64,000 nt of DNA from Lachnospiraceae bacterium. GTDB lineage: Bacteria > Bacillota > Clostridia > Lachnospirales > Lachnospiraceae. Each line of letters opens with the position of its first letter. Positions within the stretch are counted from its first letter, which is position 1. This document shows, one piece after another, positions 26,615 to 35,946 of this stretch. The translations under genes were made by a program, and so were the position numbers. The notes below the pieces were generated by a model. The model did not search any database and was not told the DNA's origin. It saw only the letters and a list, made by a program, of their open reading frames with translations. Where the stretch lies: contig VSNM01000001.1 in assembly GCA_009774245.1 (NCBI GenBank), forward strand, positions 42,647 through 106,646, read 5' to 3'.

Positions 26615-26848
26615 ATGGTGTCGAAAACAGAGCAATTAGAACAGCTTTTTATTGAATGGGAATATGCGCAGGAAAATGAACCAAATTTTTCGTGGGAACA
26701 GACACGGGGCGGTAAAAATATTACAAAAAGCCATTTTCGGCGAGATGGGATTATTGATGAATCAGTTTTCTCTAAGGAAAAGAGAAAAGTGTTATTTATT
26801 TCAAATGAAGCTAATGATGCGGATTGCCACATTTTTATGGAAAAATAG
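26615..26848 (+). pseudogene. N-terminal fragment of an unknown Clostridial protein
   Basis: The 77-residue frame has a good start (AAGAGGTTAAGGT before ATG) and a conserved-looking segment, RRDGIIDESVFSKEKRKVLFISNEAND, which reads like the beginning of a longer cytosolic protein of the uracil-glycosylase-like or nucleotide-binding kind. It stops abruptly at FMEK. The family was not identified with certainty. The rest of the gene is absent, and the yjdF leader begins about 40 bases later. Confidence 0.5.
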
Positions 26849-26885
26849 GCGGTTATGTGGTAATATATAGGTGCAAAGATAAAAA

Positions 26886-26985
26886 CACAACGCAAGCCAA
26901 ACTTGCAGAACTGGTAGGTAGTCCAGTCGCACCATTTGGGTGTAAGTAGCCCTCCCTCCTTAGGGACGTCCGTTCTTTGCTCATT
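26886..26985 (+). ncRNA. Probable yjdF-motif riboswitch
   Basis: The leader of the yjdF gene folds into consecutive hairpins: GCAAG/CTTGC, ACTGG/CCAGT around TAGGTAGT, CACC/GGTG around ATTTG, and CCCT/AGGG around CCCTCCTT. It lies immediately upstream of a DUF2992 (YjdF) gene, the known genetic setting of the yjdF RNA motif, which senses azaaromatic compounds. Between the leader and the gene, ACAATT and AATTGT flank the AAGGAGG ribosome site, a plausible expression platform. The assignment rests on context and structure read by eye. Confidence 0.7.
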
Positions 26986-27010
26986 ACAATTATTTTAAGG
27001 AGGAATTGTC

Positions 27011-27388
27011 ATGGACAAAGTTTCGGGAAAGATGACAGTGTTTTTTGAAGAACCTTTTTGTGTGGGAGTGTTTGAACGTGTATCAGAGGGAAAGCTATCC
27101 GTGTGTAAGGTTACGTTTGGGGCAGAACCAAAAGACTATGAGATTTATGATTCCGTTCTGAAAAATTACTATCAGTTACGATTTAGTCCGGCTGTGGCAA
27201 CTGATGTAAAAGAAACTGGTCGCAATCCTAAACGGGTGCAGCGTGAAGTGCGGAAACAGGTACAGAATATTGGGAGTGGAACAAAATCGCAACAGGCTTT
27301 GAAATTACAGCAGAAGCAGCTGAAAACAGAACGCAAAATTATGAGCCGGGAAAACGGGAAGTGGAGAAACAGCGGCAGTTTGAACTAA
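27011..27388 (+). CDS. yjdF: YjdF family protein (DUF2992), C-terminal frameshift
   Basis: This 125-residue basic cytosolic protein matches the YjdF family: VSGKMTVFFEEPFCVGVFER, KVTFGAEPKDYEIYD, and the basic helix ETGRNPKRVQREVRKQ. Function is unknown; it is usually controlled by the riboswitch present upstream. The conserved tail appears in another frame: after about 27355 the other frame reads REVEKQRQFELKQQKRKEKH and ends at 27426. A one-base loss near 27355 (AA where CAA is expected) therefore gives a shorter, altered tail. The change affects only the charged end, so the protein may still work. AAGGAGG precedes the ATG. Confidence 0.85.
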   Translation: MDKVSGKMTVFFEEPFCVGVFERVSEGKLSVCKVTFGAEPKDYEIYDSVLKNYYQLRFSPAVATDVKETGRNPKRVQREVRKQVQNIGSGTKSQQALKLQQKQLKTERKIMSRENGKWRNSGSLN

Positions 27389-27653
27389 AACAGCAGAAAA
27401 GGAAGGAGAAGCATAGGGGCAGGTAATTCTGCCCAATTAATAAAAGAAGGCTAAGAGAAATATTTGTGATACCTGTATGCTCTGGAACTGTAAATACGGC
27501 GTAAAATATGAATATTATAGCTATTAAAATCCTTAAAAAGCAATTAGACATTTAACAAATATGTTACGGCCATAGGGAGCTCGAATGGTACAAAAACACA
27601 AGGATTATTTTAAGTTGTCCCATTTTTGTTGCCCAAAATGAGATATAAAGCAG

Positions 27654-27682
27654 TTGACACCAAATGCGACACCACATATAAT
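27654..27682 (+). promoter_or_regulatory. hicAB promoter with GACACC repeats
   Basis: TTGACA (27654-27659), 17 bases, TATAAT (27677-27682) is a consensus promoter. GACACCA occurs twice in the -35 and spacer region, 13 bases apart, a plausible operator for HicB autoregulation. Confidence 0.8.
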
Positions 27683-27702
27683 AAGAATAGGAGGTATTCA
27701 AG

Positions 27703-27960
27703 ATGTCAAAGTGGGATAAACTACTAACACGAATTTGTTCGATGTCGAAAGATATCCGGTTTGATGAATTGTGTAAGGTGTTGGAAAGCTATGGATATGA
27801 GATGAATGCCCCTAGAAGCGGAAGCAGTCATTGCACATTTAGAAAAACAGGATGTAAGCCAATTACAATACCAAAACATGAGCCAATTAAGAAGGTTTAT
27901 ATTGAGATGGTGCGACAGGTTGTAGAAAGTGAGGCAAGAAGCGATGAAAACGCTGAATGA
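27703..27960 (+). CDS. hicA: HicA toxin (mRNA interferase)
   Basis: This 85-residue type II toxin has a double-stranded-RNA-binding-like fold. It cleaves mRNA in the cytoplasm when free. Family features are DELCKVLESYGYEMN, the active-site histidine in SGSSHCTFRK and the strand KPITIPKHEPIKK. AGGAGGT precedes the ATG by eight bases. It overlaps hicB by 17 bases, so the antitoxin is translationally coupled. It is slightly longer at the N terminus than the 60-80 residues common in the family. Confidence 0.93.
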   Translation: MSKWDKLLTRICSMSKDIRFDELCKVLESYGYEMNAPRSGSSHCTFRKTGCKPITIPKHEPIKKVYIEMVRQVVESEARSDENAE

Positions 27961-28309
27961 TTATATGGCATTATCTTATCGAATGGAGATTGTGGAAGAT
28001 AAGGATGAAGGAGGATTTGTGGTTTCTTATCCTGACCTTCCGGGGTGTATTACTTGTGGCGAAACGGTGGAACATGCGGTAGCAAATGCAGTGGATGCTA
28101 AGAGGGCGTGGATTGAAGCTGCACTTAAAGATGGGGTGGAGATTAACGAACCAGACAGTCTGGAAGACTACTCTGGTCAATTCAAATTGAGAATACCTCG
28201 CAGTTTGCATCGATTATTAGCTGAGCATTCAAAAAGGGAGGGAATAAGCATGAATCAATATTGTGTATATCTTCTTTCAAGAAATGATGCGGTTTATTAT
28301 AAAAGTTAA
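27944..28309 (+). CDS. hicB: HicB antitoxin
   Basis: This 121-residue antitoxin has an N-terminal partial RNase-H-like fold (GGFVVSYPDLPGCITCGET, then AVANAVDAKRAWIEAALKDG) and a C-terminal ribbon-helix-helix segment (QFKLRIPRSLHRLLAEHSKR, then EGISMNQYCVYLLSR) that binds the operon's own operator. ATG at 27944 lies inside hicA after GAGGCAAGAAGCG. It neutralises HicA and represses the hicAB promoter. Confidence 0.93.
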   Translation: MKTLNDYMALSYRMEIVEDKDEGGFVVSYPDLPGCITCGETVEHAVANAVDAKRAWIEAALKDGVEINEPDSLEDYSGQFKLRIPRSLHRLLAEHSKREGISMNQYCVYLLSRNDAVYYKS

Positions 28310-28394
28310 ATAAATGCAGTTAAGAGCAACAAAGAACACGCTTGCATAAGGCGCATAAGGGAGTTCGATTAAAACGATCAAAGTTCACAGAATA

Positions 28395-28426
28395 TTGAGC
28401 AAATTTTGAGATTAAGGCGTTACACT
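28395..28426 (+). promoter_or_regulatory. ABC transporter promoter with TTGAG repeats, 11-bp period
   Basis: TTGAGC (28395-28400) and TTGAGA (28406-28411) start 11 bases apart; 9 bases later is TACACT (28421-28426). This is the same sequence and spacing as the two-component promoter at 22226-22257, so the OmpR-type regulator encoded there very likely controls this transporter. Confidence 0.72.
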
Positions 28427-28466
28427 CTCTTTTATACCAATAACAGACAAAAAGGAGAGTGTTTTT

Positions 28467-29141
28467 ATGTTGATCAAAGCAGAGAATCTATGTAAGGTAT
28501 ACGGAAGTGGCGCGAACAAGGTCACCGCGCTTTGCGGCGCAAATCTTGAGATCGCGGAGGGGGATTTCATCTCGATCATGGGGCCGTCCGGCAGCGGCAA
28601 GAGTACCCTGCTGCACATCTTGTCAGGGCTGGATTTCCCGACGGAGGGGAGACTGTCCTATGACGGGAAGGACATATATGCACTAAAAGACAGGGAGTTG
28701 TCAGCGTTCCGACGCAGACGGATTGGGTTCATTTTCCAGCAGTTTCATCTGCTGCCCGTTCTGACGGCACGGGAAAATATCCTGATGCCGCTGCTTCTGG
28801 ACAGGAAACAGGCGGATCAGGCGTATCTCGGGGAACTGGCAAAGCTGCTGGGCATCAGCGACCGTCTGACACATCTGCCGCACGAGCTTAGCGGCGGGCA
28901 GCAGCAGAGAGTGGCGATCGCGCGCGCATTGATTGCCAGGCCGGATATCATCTTTGCCGACGAACCGACCGGAAACCTGGACAGCAAAAGCGGTGGGGAG
29001 GTTATGAGAATGCTGGCGGAAATCCGGCAAAAGATGAAAAAGACACTGGTCGTCATCACACATGACAGCCGGATTGCGCAGATGGCAGAGCGAAGGTTTG
29101 TGATCATGGACGGTGTTTTGTCAGAGGAAGGGGGGCAGTAG
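28467..29141 (+). CDS. ABC transporter ATP-binding protein, MacB/LolD type
   Basis: This 224-residue ATPase has Walker A GPSGSGKST (residues 39-47), signature LSGGQQQR, Walker B IIFADEPTG and the H-loop VVITHD. It pairs with the large FtsX-type permease that starts one base after its stop codon region. Transporters of this type in Firmicutes export or displace cell-envelope-active peptides and often signal to a two-component system. AAGGAG lies 9 bases before the ATG. Confidence 0.95.
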   Translation: MLIKAENLCKVYGSGANKVTALCGANLEIAEGDFISIMGPSGSGKSTLLHILSGLDFPTEGRLSYDGKDIYALKDRELSAFRRRRIGFIFQQFHLLPVLTARENILMPLLLDRKQADQAYLGELAKLLGISDRLTHLPHELSGGQQQRVAIARALIARPDIIFADEPTGNLDSKSGGEVMRMLAEIRQKMKKTLVVITHDSRIAQMAERRFVIMDGVLSEEGGQ

Positions 29142-29142
29142 G

Positions 29143-31758
29143 ATGAGATCGTATCATATGTTGGCATGGAAAGAGATCCTGGGGCAGAAAGTGGTGTCCG
29201 TACTGATTCTGATCGCGATTATATTGTCCACGCTCATGACAACCGCGGTCGGTCAGTCCGTGGGGGTTCTGGACGCGATGCGCAGGCAGCAGGCCGTCGC
29301 CATCGGGGGTGACAGATATGTATCGTTTGTGCAGCTGACTGAAGAACAGGCGCGGATTATCGAGGAGGACGACAGACTTTCCTATGCGGGACGCTTTGTC
29401 CAGCTGGGCTCGATGGATTTGAATGATCTGCTGAAACTAAATCTGGAAGAATACTGGGGAGCTGGATTGGGTACGTATCCGTCCTACACGAAGATCGAAG
29501 AAGGGCGGCTGCCCGAGAAGGCGATGGAAGTCGCGCTGCCGGAGGATGCCCTGCAGTTTCTCGGGTTTACAGGCAAGATCGGGGATACGGTCACGCTGCC
29601 GCTGTCCAAGGCGCTGCGCCACGGTATTGAGATCGAGTCATATGATTATGAGGCGGATTTTGTCCTCGTCGGCATTTTACAAAGCAATTATCTGGGCTAC
29701 ACTTACGGATATATCCGCGGTTTTGCCGGGGAGGGAACGGCTGCGGAGATTCTTCCGCAGAGATATCTTTATTACAATATGGATATCAGGACAATAGATC
29801 AGCGAAATTTTCAGAAGGTCATTGAGGAACTGTCCGGCAGCCTGGGGCTGCATGAACTGGACACGCTCTACAATCGGCCATATCTGAATGCGCTGGGGAT
29901 ACGTTACAGCGCGGACGAGGACAGCACGATGCTTGACGATGACGGGTTTCCTTTTGTGATACTGGCAGGAGTACTGGCGGCTGCGCTGATCCTGCTGGCG
30001 GCGGGGCTTGTGATTTATAATATCCTGAAAATAGCGGTCACGCGGCGGATTGGGCAGTACGGCGTGCTCCGGGCGATTGGCGCGGGAAAAGGGCAGCTGT
30101 ACCGTATTGTGGCAGGGGAGATTTTCCTGTTGTGCCTGTGCGGCGTTCCAGTCGGCATGCTGTGCGGATTCCTGTCTGCGAAGGGGATTCTGGGCGCGGT
30201 GTTAAGCCAGCTGTCGCCGGAGATGTTTCTTGCGTCGGACACGGCGCAGCTTCAGGGACTGATCGCGGCAAACAGCGCCGGAAAATGGGCATATCTCCTT
30301 GTGAGCGGGCTTATCACGCTGCTGTTTGCATTCCTGGCGGCGGCTCCGGCGGCTTATTTTGCGGCGAAGGTCGCTCCTGTGACAGCGATGTCGGGAGTAT
30401 TAGGGACAACTTCACGCACAACGGTATATACGGAGCATTTTGCGCATGGAAGTATGCTGCCAGGGCGGCGTATGAAGGACGCAGAGAGCAGGGGAAAGGG
30501 TTTTCGCGCAAAGGCTGAACGAAATTACCGGAGGGGGCGGATTAGGAGCATACATGGATTTGAACGGTACTATGCGGCATTAAACATGCAGCGGAACAAA
30601 AGCCGCACGGCTATAACCATATTGTCACTGGTCATGAGCATCACCGTGTTTGTCGCGCTGCAGAGTTATCTTTCGCATCTGAATGTCACAGGTGTGGAAG
30701 CAGAGCATTTAGGAGACTATTCGATTGTGAACGAATACACGGGATTTTCACCGAAGGAATTAAGACAGATGGAAGCGGACGCCAACGTGGCAGCAGTGGG
30801 GGCGCAGCAGTGTACGCTTTATGAGCCGGACGAACAGTATGAACCCATAGGGATTGAGACGGACATCAATTTTGCGGGGAACCCTGTGGAGCGTTTCCAG
30901 ATCTACGGCGCCAATGACTGCTGGGTCGATTATTGTTTTAAAGGACGGCTGACGCAGGAGCAGCTGAGTGCATTGAAAGCGGGGGAAGGCTGTGTTGTCC
31001 GCAATCCGCTTCCTATCGCGATAGAGGGATTTGACATGGGAACGACGTGTGTCGAGGAGGACAGCACGATTACCATAGCTGGGAAAAAATTGCGGGTATT
31101 GTTGGCGTTAAACGGCTATGACGACTTTTTCAGTGTTGGAAATAACGGTTTTTGTAACGGGGTTCAGGTGCTTGTGAGCGACCGGCTGTACCCGCAGCTG
31201 ACAGGGGCGCAAGATTATGCGGAGTTTCGCCCGGTTCTGAACGCGGACGCGGACAGGGAAACTTTTGAGCAGACGATTGACAATCTCTGCACGCGCGCTG
31301 CCGGAACGACATGGGTGTCCTATGAGGAGACGGACAGACAGCTTGCGGAGAGCGGGGCGCAGATCAGACTGCTTGCGTGGGGGCTGATTCTGCTGATCGG
31401 TCTGATTGGCATTTTAAATATCGTCAACACGGTTTATACCAATATTCATACGCGGGTGGCGGAGATTGGCACGCAGCGGGCGATCGGCATGAGTGCGGGG
31501 AGCCTGTACAGGACATTTCTGTGGGAGGGCGCCTATTATGGCATCGCTGCCGCGGTCATTGGAAGCGTGGCCGGAACGCTGTGCACGGTTCTTGTTGAGG
31601 CGGCTGGAACCGGGGCGGTTGAATGGACGGTTCCCCCGGTCACAGCCATTGCGGAGGCGTCGGTCTGCTCAATCGCAGCTTGTCTGCTCGCGACAGCCAT
31701 TCCGTTAAGGCGGATCGCGAAAATGAGCATTGTAGAATCGATCGAGGCGATGGAATAA
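29143..31758 (+). CDS. FtsX-like ABC transporter permease
   Basis: This 871-residue permease has two FtsX domains. A first membrane segment (VVSVLILIAIILSTLMTTAV) is followed by an external domain of about 230 residues, three membrane segments around residues 270-410, an amphipathic cytoplasmic linker, then a second set beginning at TAITILSLVMSITVFVALQS, another external domain and three final membrane segments. It works with the ATPase before it (ATG at 29143, GGGGGGC upstream). The size and two-domain plan fit mechanotransmission-type transporters for antimicrobial-peptide resistance; the substrate is unknown. Confidence 0.93.
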   Translation: MRSYHMLAWKEILGQKVVSVLILIAIILSTLMTTAVGQSVGVLDAMRRQQAVAIGGDRYVSFVQLTEEQARIIEEDDRLSYAGRFVQLGSMDLNDLLKLNLEEYWGAGLGTYPSYTKIEEGRLPEKAMEVALPEDALQFLGFTGKIGDTVTLPLSKALRHGIEIESYDYEADFVLVGILQSNYLGYTYGYIRGFAGEGTAAEILPQRYLYYNMDIRTIDQRNFQKVIEELSGSLGLHELDTLYNRPYLNALGIRYSADEDSTMLDDDGFPFVILAGVLAAALILLAAGLVIYNILKIAVTRRIGQYGVLRAIGAGKGQLYRIVAGEIFLLCLCGVPVGMLCGFLSAKGILGAVLSQLSPEMFLASDTAQLQGLIAANSAGKWAYLLVSGLITLLFAFLAAAPAAYFAAKVAPVTAMSGVLGTTSRTTVYTEHFAHGSMLPGRRMKDAESRGKGFRAKAERNYRRGRIRSIHGFERYYAALNMQRNKSRTAITILSLVMSITVFVALQSYLSHLNVTGVEAEHLGDYSIVNEYTGFSPKELRQMEADANVAAVGAQQCTLYEPDEQYEPIGIETDINFAGNPVERFQIYGANDCWVDYCFKGRLTQEQLSALKAGEGCVVRNPLPIAIEGFDMGTTCVEEDSTITIAGKKLRVLLALNGYDDFFSVGNNGFCNGVQVLVSDRLYPQLTGAQDYAEFRPVLNADADRETFEQTIDNLCTRAAGTTWVSYEETDRQLAESGAQIRLLAWGLILLIGLIGILNIVNTVYTNIHTRVAEIGTQRAIGMSAGSLYRTFLWEGAYYGIAAAVIGSVAGTLCTVLVEAAGTGAVEWTVPPVTAIAEASVCSIAACLLATAIPLRRIAKMSIVESIEAME

Positions 31759-31904
31759 AATCATTTTTCTTGGCGAAATTAACAGAAATTACCTCCATTA
31801 GCTTGTAATTTGTGGTCAAATATACTAAACTGGAAACAGCACGAGAAATAAGGAGCTGTAGAAAGAAAAGCAGACTGGCAAAGTACAGTCAGATGGAGGT
31901 GTCA

Positions 31905-33900
31905 ATGAGAAAAACAAGTTTTGGTGTCAAGCTGATGTGCTATATCGTCATTGTTTCGATGGTGGCGGTGGTGATTAGTACACTGATGATCAGCAGCAGG
32001 GTGACTGCGATCATGGAAGATAATATGAGTCTTACCAGTGAGCAGACAATGAACGAGGCCGTGTCCGGATTTCAGCGGTATATGAAGACGTTGAGTCTGC
32101 CGATTGACCTGATGTGCCGCAGCAATGATTTCAAGAAGGTGGAGCTGGAGTACAGTGTGCGGATTCAGGGGATTGAGGATTCGCTGCTGAGTGCCCTGAA
32201 GGTCATTCCGAATTCAGAGAAATCATATTATTCGACAGCCAGCGGGAAATATATCCAGGCAAAGCTGGTCGTTTCCGAGGAAGGGAAAAAGACGGGCTAG
32301 TACGCGGAGAAGGTGAACATTGACAATTCCCAGAAAGACTGGTATAAGGATGCGATGGGACTGAAAGCGCGGTATACAGTGTTCGGCAATTTTACAACGC
32401 CTTATGTCAATGATGACGGTATTGAGGTGTTTACTGTCTCACAGGATCTGAAGGCAAGCGACGAGCATGTAGGTGTCGTTGCGATGGATATCAACATTGA
32501 TGTGCTGAAGGAGTATATCAACGAAATCCAGCTGATGACGACAGGTTTTACTATCCTTGCTGATGATGCTGGAAATATTATTGTGGACAATGAGAAAAAC
32601 AGAATATTGCAGAACCCTTCCGCTGATATTCCGGTATGGAACGAACTGGTTTCACAGGCGGACGCGTATGCTGAGTCCGTGCTTGCAGAGGATGCGTCCG
32701 CGGAGGTAAACCCGTCGGCGAGCATGACATGCAGTATTAATGGAGAAAAATACAGCGTGACGCTGATCAAGGACACGATTACGGGCTGGTATCTGATCGG
32801 CCTGATCGGTGAGGATGAACTTGCAGGGAGTATGCGTGCGATCAGCTTGGCAGCAGTGCTTTGCTGTGTGTTTGCATTAATTCTGTCGGTTGTCGTTGCA
32901 CTGATCATCGCCTCCTCCATTGCAAGGGAATTGAAGAAACTCCAGTCCGCCACAGAACACATGGCAGGTGGAGACCTTTCCAACAAGCTCGAAGTCAAAA
33001 GGCATGATGAATTCGGAGAATTGGAGCACAATTTTAATAATATGATGGACAGCATCTCCGGCCTGATCAGAAATGTCGGGACGAACTCGGATGAGATTTA
33101 TCAGATCGCGAAATCTGTCATGGAAGTATCAAAGGATACCAGGGAGGTCGCAGAACAGGTAACAGAGGCGATCGGAAGTGTGGCGCAGGGTGCGATCGAG
33201 CAGGCGCAAAGCACGGCGGAGGCAAATTCCGAAGTGGAAAAACTGGCTGAGGACATGAGCGTCTCCAAGGAAAAGACGGAGAAGATCGGGGAGAAGGCCA
33301 AGGAGACCGAAAAGCTTGGCAGGAAGGGAATCAGGATTCTCGATGAACTGATCAAGAAGTCTGAGCGTGCAAAAGTCAATTCTGACGAGTCCATCGCCAC
33401 GATGTCAGAGATGCTCAAGTCCATCGAGAAGATCAATTACATATCCGATGCGATCGCGGACATCACATCGCAGACAAACCTGCTGTCGCTCAACGCGTCG
33501 ATCGAGGCGGCGCGGGCTGGCGAGAGCGGAAAGGGATTTGCGGTCGTGGCGGACGAGATCAGAAAGCTTGCGGAGCAGTCAAAGGACTCCGCGGAGGAGA
33601 TTAAGAAGATCGTCGCGGAGATCACCGGGAATTCGGCGCATGTGGAGGATCAGCTCGAGGAGAGCGGTGTGATCCAGGATGACCAGCAGAAGTCGATCAA
33701 GGAGACACAGAAACTCTTTGAGGATATCGAGGAGTCTGTCAGTGAACTGATGCAGGCCGTGGATGAGATCGAACAGCTCAACCGCGAGATGAGCACCGCG
33801 CGCGACAACGTGGTGAGCCGCATGGAGGATATCGCATCGGTATCCGAGACATCAGCGGCGGGCACCGAGCAGGTCAACGCCTCCGCAGATCAGGTCAACT
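31905..33900 (+). pseudogene. Methyl-accepting chemotaxis receptor, interrupted and truncated
   Basis: The gene starts at 31905 (GGAGGTG upstream) with a membrane segment LMCYIVIVSMVAVVISTLMI and a Cache-type sensing domain. An in-frame TAG at 32298-32300 stops translation; the same frame continues immediately with NIDNSQKDWYKDAMG and carries the rest of the Cache domain, a second membrane segment (SLAAVLCCVFALILSVVVAL), HAMP and the signalling hairpin with SQTNLLSLNASIEAARAGES. The end is missing: after NASADQVN near 33900 the frame runs into the tail of an opposite-strand gene. Two independent lesions make it a pseudogene. No fragment of the missing end was found beyond that gene. Confidence 0.85.
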
Positions 33901-33926
33901 GTTTAAACTGTAAATCCTGTCTGTTG

Positions 33927-35666
33927 TCACCCGATCAGGCACTTTTGCCCCTGAAAGCCAAAACCGTATTTTCTGATGCTTTCTGGGGCGAAGCCGCGGG
34001 CAATAAGCGCCGCCTCATACTGTTTTTCCTCGATTTGTGCGAGCGCGTTTGCCACGGTGTCCTCGAGTGTATTTTCATCGTCATCTGCGTCGAGCACCTT
34101 GAACTCAAAGATAAATGCCTTTTCATTCTTGTCAAACGGTTCGATCATCACATCATATCGGCCGTATCCGCTCTCGCGGTTTGATGTCACCTTGTAGCGG
34201 TCTGACAGGTTTACGATCATGCCGAGCACAAAACCGTGGTAAAACCGTTCGGGGTGCGTCTCTTCCGAGGGCTTGTTTCCCGTGTCGAAATAGCTGAACG
34301 TATGCAGCGCGACCTTGTTCATGAACGTGTTCATCTTGCGGACATTGTCATGTAACAGGGCGTTGATAAATTCGTTGTAATATGCCGACACATTGTTTTT
34401 TCCGAACCAGTCTGTTATCATTTTTCGGAACGTAAACCAGACTTCTCTGTTTGTGAGAATCAGCGTGTATTTCACATCACTTGTTCTATCCTCGCGAAGG
34501 GGTTCCCTGTCGATCGCTTTCAGATAGCCTGACGCAAGCAGCAGACTCCATATTGCATTTGTATTGCCATTCAACTGGTTGAACACAATCTGTTCATCGA
34601 TCGGTGCGGCAAAGCTTTTTCCGGCGAGCAAATCCTCAACCACAGTCTTTACGTCGGCATCACCGGTCTGAATCAGTGTGCTCACAAGATCGTTGGAGCT
34701 TGTGTTAGCCCAGTAGGCTTCATACCGCGCATTATTTTCTATGAAAGAAATGATCGACCAAGGATTGTAGATATCTGTATATTTCCCAAAGATAAAGCCG
34801 TCATACCATTGCTTCACACCGCTTTTATGTTCGCCAAGCCCCGCCTCGTCAAGCGCCCTGAATACTTCCTCCTCCGTGAAGCCAAAACAGGTTCCATACT
34901 TATCAGATGTGGTTGTTACAACCTTTAAATGATTCAGTTCTGAAAAAATGGACTCTTTGGAGATTCTTGTAATTCCCGTGATTAGTCCGCGTTCCATACT
35001 CTCATTGTCCTTGAAAGTATTTACGAAAAAGCTTTTGAAAAATTCAACAGCCTTATTCCAATACCCATAAACCCACGCCTCCTGCATCGGTGTGTCGTAC
35101 TCGTCCAGAAGAATAATTACTTTTTTATTGTAGAATTTTTCCAGATACATACTAAGGATACTGATGGCCGTTGCGGCTGTCTCGTCGGACATGTCTTTTT
35201 TTACAGAGGCATAATATGCTCTATCCTCGTCGCTAAATAAGTCTGACTTGATGATATCCTCGAACTGTCTGTATGTCCGGGCAATAATTTTTTTCACGGC
35301 AGTCTTCATTCCCTCTGCCCTGACCATTTTCGCATCTTCTCCGTTTCCGCCGTCACACCCCGATTTTGCCCCTGCAAAGGTCATAAAAATGACAGGATAA
35401 GTTCCCTGCAGCGCCCGGAGCGTTTCGTCCTCCCAGACCTTGCGTCCCTCAAACAAGTCGCTCCTGTCCGCATAGCAGTTTGAAAAAAAGCACTCGACTG
35501 TGCTCATGTTGAGCGTCTTTCCAAACCGGCGCGGGCGCGTGATGAGCGTGACTTCATCCGCATAATCCCACCACTCCCTGATAAAATCCGTCTTGTCAAT
35601 ATAAAAAATGTGATTCCGCATCATTTTTTCATAGTTCTGATAACCAAGCCCATGCTTGACTTCCAT
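33927..35666 (-). CDS. AAA-ATPase-like protein with PD-(D/E)XK domain (DUF1703 type)
   Basis: This 579-residue protein belongs to a family that is numerous in Lachnospiraceae and Bacteroidetes. The N-terminal ATPase-like domain has YIDKTDFI, the Walker A variant RPRRFGKTLNMS and Walker B VIILLDEYDTPM; the C-terminal nuclease-like core has GYGRYDVMIEP and KAFIFEFKV. The ATG at 35666 is preferred since ACGGAGG lies 9 bases upstream; ATGs at 35699 and 35672 are less well placed. Function is unknown. The gene's 3' end abuts the cut end of the chemoreceptor gene, consistent with its arrival causing the truncation. Confidence 0.88.
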   Translation of the reverse strand: MEVKHGLGYQNYEKMMRNHIFYIDKTDFIREWWDYADEVTLITRPRRFGKTLNMSTVECFFSNCYADRSDLFEGRKVWEDETLRALQGTYPVIFMTFAGAKSGCDGGNGEDAKMVRAEGMKTAVKKIIARTYRQFEDIIKSDLFSDEDRAYYASVKKDMSDETAATAISILSMYLEKFYNKKVIILLDEYDTPMQEAWVYGYWNKAVEFFKSFFVNTFKDNESMERGLITGITRISKESIFSELNHLKVVTTTSDKYGTCFGFTEEEVFRALDEAGLGEHKSGVKQWYDGFIFGKYTDIYNPWSIISFIENNARYEAYWANTSSNDLVSTLIQTGDADVKTVVEDLLAGKSFAAPIDEQIVFNQLNGNTNAIWSLLLASGYLKAIDREPLREDRTSDVKYTLILTNREVWFTFRKMITDWFGKNNVSAYYNEFINALLHDNVRKMNTFMNKVALHTFSYFDTGNKPSEETHPERFYHGFVLGMIVNLSDRYKVTSNRESGYGRYDVMIEPFDKNEKAFIFEFKVLDADDDENTLEDTVANALAQIEEKQYEAALIARGFAPESIRKYGFGFQGQKCLIG

Positions 35667-35946
35667 ATCCATTTCCTCCGTTCTAAAAAACTTTACCATT
35701 ATTTCGTCATTTCAGCAATATCAAACGCTTTTATGGCGAATATCAAAAAACGAGTTATTGCACTTAATTGTTCCACTCATATTCTGATTGTAAGCTGCTG
35801 GGAATAGCAGCGTATACGTCGTTCACTGATGTAGTCATATCTGCCAATATACGGATTTTCTTTCTTGCGTTCTTGTTTCAATGTGCTGCTCTGTATATGC
35901 GGCGGTTATTCAATTTTTAGCTGGCTGCAATTTTGCAAATTTGAAA

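Noticed and set aside
26870..26950. Peptide NTTQAKLAELVGSPV resembling an XRE helix-turn-helix fragment
   Set aside because: It coincides with the structured leader directly before yjdF, whose hairpins better explain the sequence; no start codon is present.
28422..28462. Inverted repeat ACACTCTC/GAGAGTGT before the ABC transporter gene, considered as attenuator
   Set aside because: The left arm overlaps the -10 hexamer, so it would not be in the transcript from that promoter.
31812..32300. Start of the chemoreceptor at 31812
   Set aside because: The 31905 ATG has a GGAGGTG site and begins the membrane segment; the upstream residues are not family-like.
32313..34184. Second chemoreceptor as a separate intact gene
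   Set aside because: It lacks a start site and is the in-frame continuation of the interrupted receptor; its last 90 codons are antisense to the DUF1703 gene.
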